Assembly (NCBI GenBank): GCA_902801155.1
Contig: CADCHG010000015.1
Coordinates: 1-45,090, forward strand
Direction: 5' to 3'
DNA from: an uncultured Prevotellaceae bacterium
GTDB lineage: Bacteria > Bacteroidota > Bacteroidia > Bacteroidales > Bacteroidaceae
DNA: 45,090 bases
Shown: positions 44,379 to 45,090 of the stretch, in pieces
Numbering within the stretch: position 1 is the first letter of the stretch
Layout of the letters: each line of letters opens with the position of its first letter
Position numbers and translations under genes: made by a program
Notes under the pieces: model-generated
Databases searched by the model: none
What the model was told of the DNA's origin: nothing
Seen by the model: the letters and a program-made list of their open reading frames with translations, nothing else

Positions 44379-44955
44379 GAGAAGAAGACTCAGTGTGAGT
44401 GTGTCTGTCTAAAAAATGGTGTAATGGTGTATTAGTGTACAATTTGAACCAATTTTAATTGAAAAAGTATACCATTACACCAATACACCAATTTTTACAC
44501 ACACCATACCTCCCTCTCCCCTCATTTTTTACTTCAATAATAATATAATTAAATAAATTATATTATTATTGAGAAGAAGAGCCAGTTTGTGAGGGTGTCT
44601 GTCTAAAAAATGGTGTAATGGTGTATTAGTGTACAAAATGAAAAATAATTGAAGTATACCATTACACCAATACACCAATTTTCACACACACCATACCCCT
44701 CCGTCCCCTCACTTTTTACTTCAATAATAATATAATTAAATAAATTATATATTAGTGTACAATTTGAACCAATTTTAATTGAAAAGTATACCATTACACC
44801 AATACACCATTTTTTACACACACCCACACCCTCCGTCCCCTCATTTTTTACTTCAATAATAATATAATTAAATAAATTATATTATTATTGAGAAGAAGAG
44901 CCAGTCAGTGAGGGTGTCTGTTTGAAAAGGTGTAATGGTGTATTAGTGTGTTTTG
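44379..44955. repeat. About 190-bp direct repeat, three to four copies, each with 8-bp words
   Basis: Units begin with GAGAAGAAGA at 44379, 44571 and 44890. A further unit around 44750 has lost its first part (junction in TATATTAGTGT). Inside each unit GGTGTAAT, GGTGTATT, AGTGTACA run at 8-bp steps (44418, 44426, 44434), opposed by TATACCAT, TACCACAA-type words at 44468, 44476, 44484 and onward, also 8-bp steps. AT-rich tails (AATAATAATATAATT) join units. No gene in 44253-45090; bases after 44956 show nothing recognised. Confidence 0.82.
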
Positions 44956-45090
44956 TAAACAAATGTTAATCGCAATTTACGCAGAAAAGCGCGTAACAAA
45001 TTGGCTTACTGATTAATAACGAATATTTCAAATTGTTTAACGCAAAAGAAACAGGCAAAAATTTTGTATAGAAGAAAAAGCGTTGTAACT

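Noticed and set aside
44379-44955. Possible CRISPR array
   Set aside because: The repeats are tandem units of about 190 bp and 8-bp words. There are no unique spacers of constant length and no cas genes.

Overview
The window is a chromosomal segment of a Bacteroidales bacterium, most likely Prevotellaceae (Prevotella/Segatella-like). I infer this from several signs. Promoters match the Bacteroidetes form TTTG - 19-21 nt - TAnnTTTG, and start codons are preceded by A-rich sequence rather than Shine-Dalgarno sites. There is a BspA-like leucine-rich-repeat protein, and one secreted protein ends in a Prevotella-type tail (VYNLHGQRL...KGINII). The gene order rpsU - xerC-like - hpf - tRNAs - tuf - trpT - secE - nusG - rplKAJL - rpoBC fits the same group. 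No prophage, insertion sequence, CRISPR array or rRNA was found.

Layout. Positions 602-13906 are almost entirely minus strand. In map order they hold a TonB-dependent-receptor-like beta-barrel, a HIT hydrolase, greA, a four-gene envelope operon (TMEM43-like protein, lipoprotein, secreted protein, membrane-anchored AAA+ ATPase; transcribed right to left), argS, metG and xerD. Positions 14732-24749 are plus strand. They hold a BspA-like LRR protein, a uridine-kinase-like nucleoside kinase, then metK - DUF4271 - hemD - rnpA - yidD (overlapping or tightly spaced), tyrS, tRNA-Gln and a secreted protein. Three minus-strand genes follow (lipoprotein, GNAT acetyltransferase, outer-membrane barrel). 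Positions 27723-42683 are the plus-strand expression block: rpsU, xerC-like recombinase, hpf, four tRNAs (Thr, Tyr, Gly, Thr), tuf, tRNA-Trp, secE, nusG, rplK, rplA, rplJ, rplL, rpoB, rpoC. A minus-strand thioredoxin-like secreted protein and a repeat-filled intergenic region close the window.

The genes are mostly ordinary housekeeping. The unusual content is between them. More than ten intergenic gaps carry arrays of a short word repeated at a strictly fixed period (7, 8, 9 or 11 bp), often a run in one orientation followed by a run of its reverse complement. Word and period differ from gap to gap. Three 11-bp arrays (14449-14553, 25911-25993, 44144-44209) keep exact register although their words are unrelated. 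A second intergenic class is GC-rich inverted-repeat elements at 3240-3355, 10452-10612 and 21580-21722.

The second notable signal is a roughly 200-nt leader before metK. It folds on paper into one long nested hairpin (18 of 19 closing pairs) with a large asymmetric internal loop and a competing local hairpin. It is either an undescribed metK control element or a 6S-like RNA. All structure and motif calls were made by eye; no database search or folding program was run.
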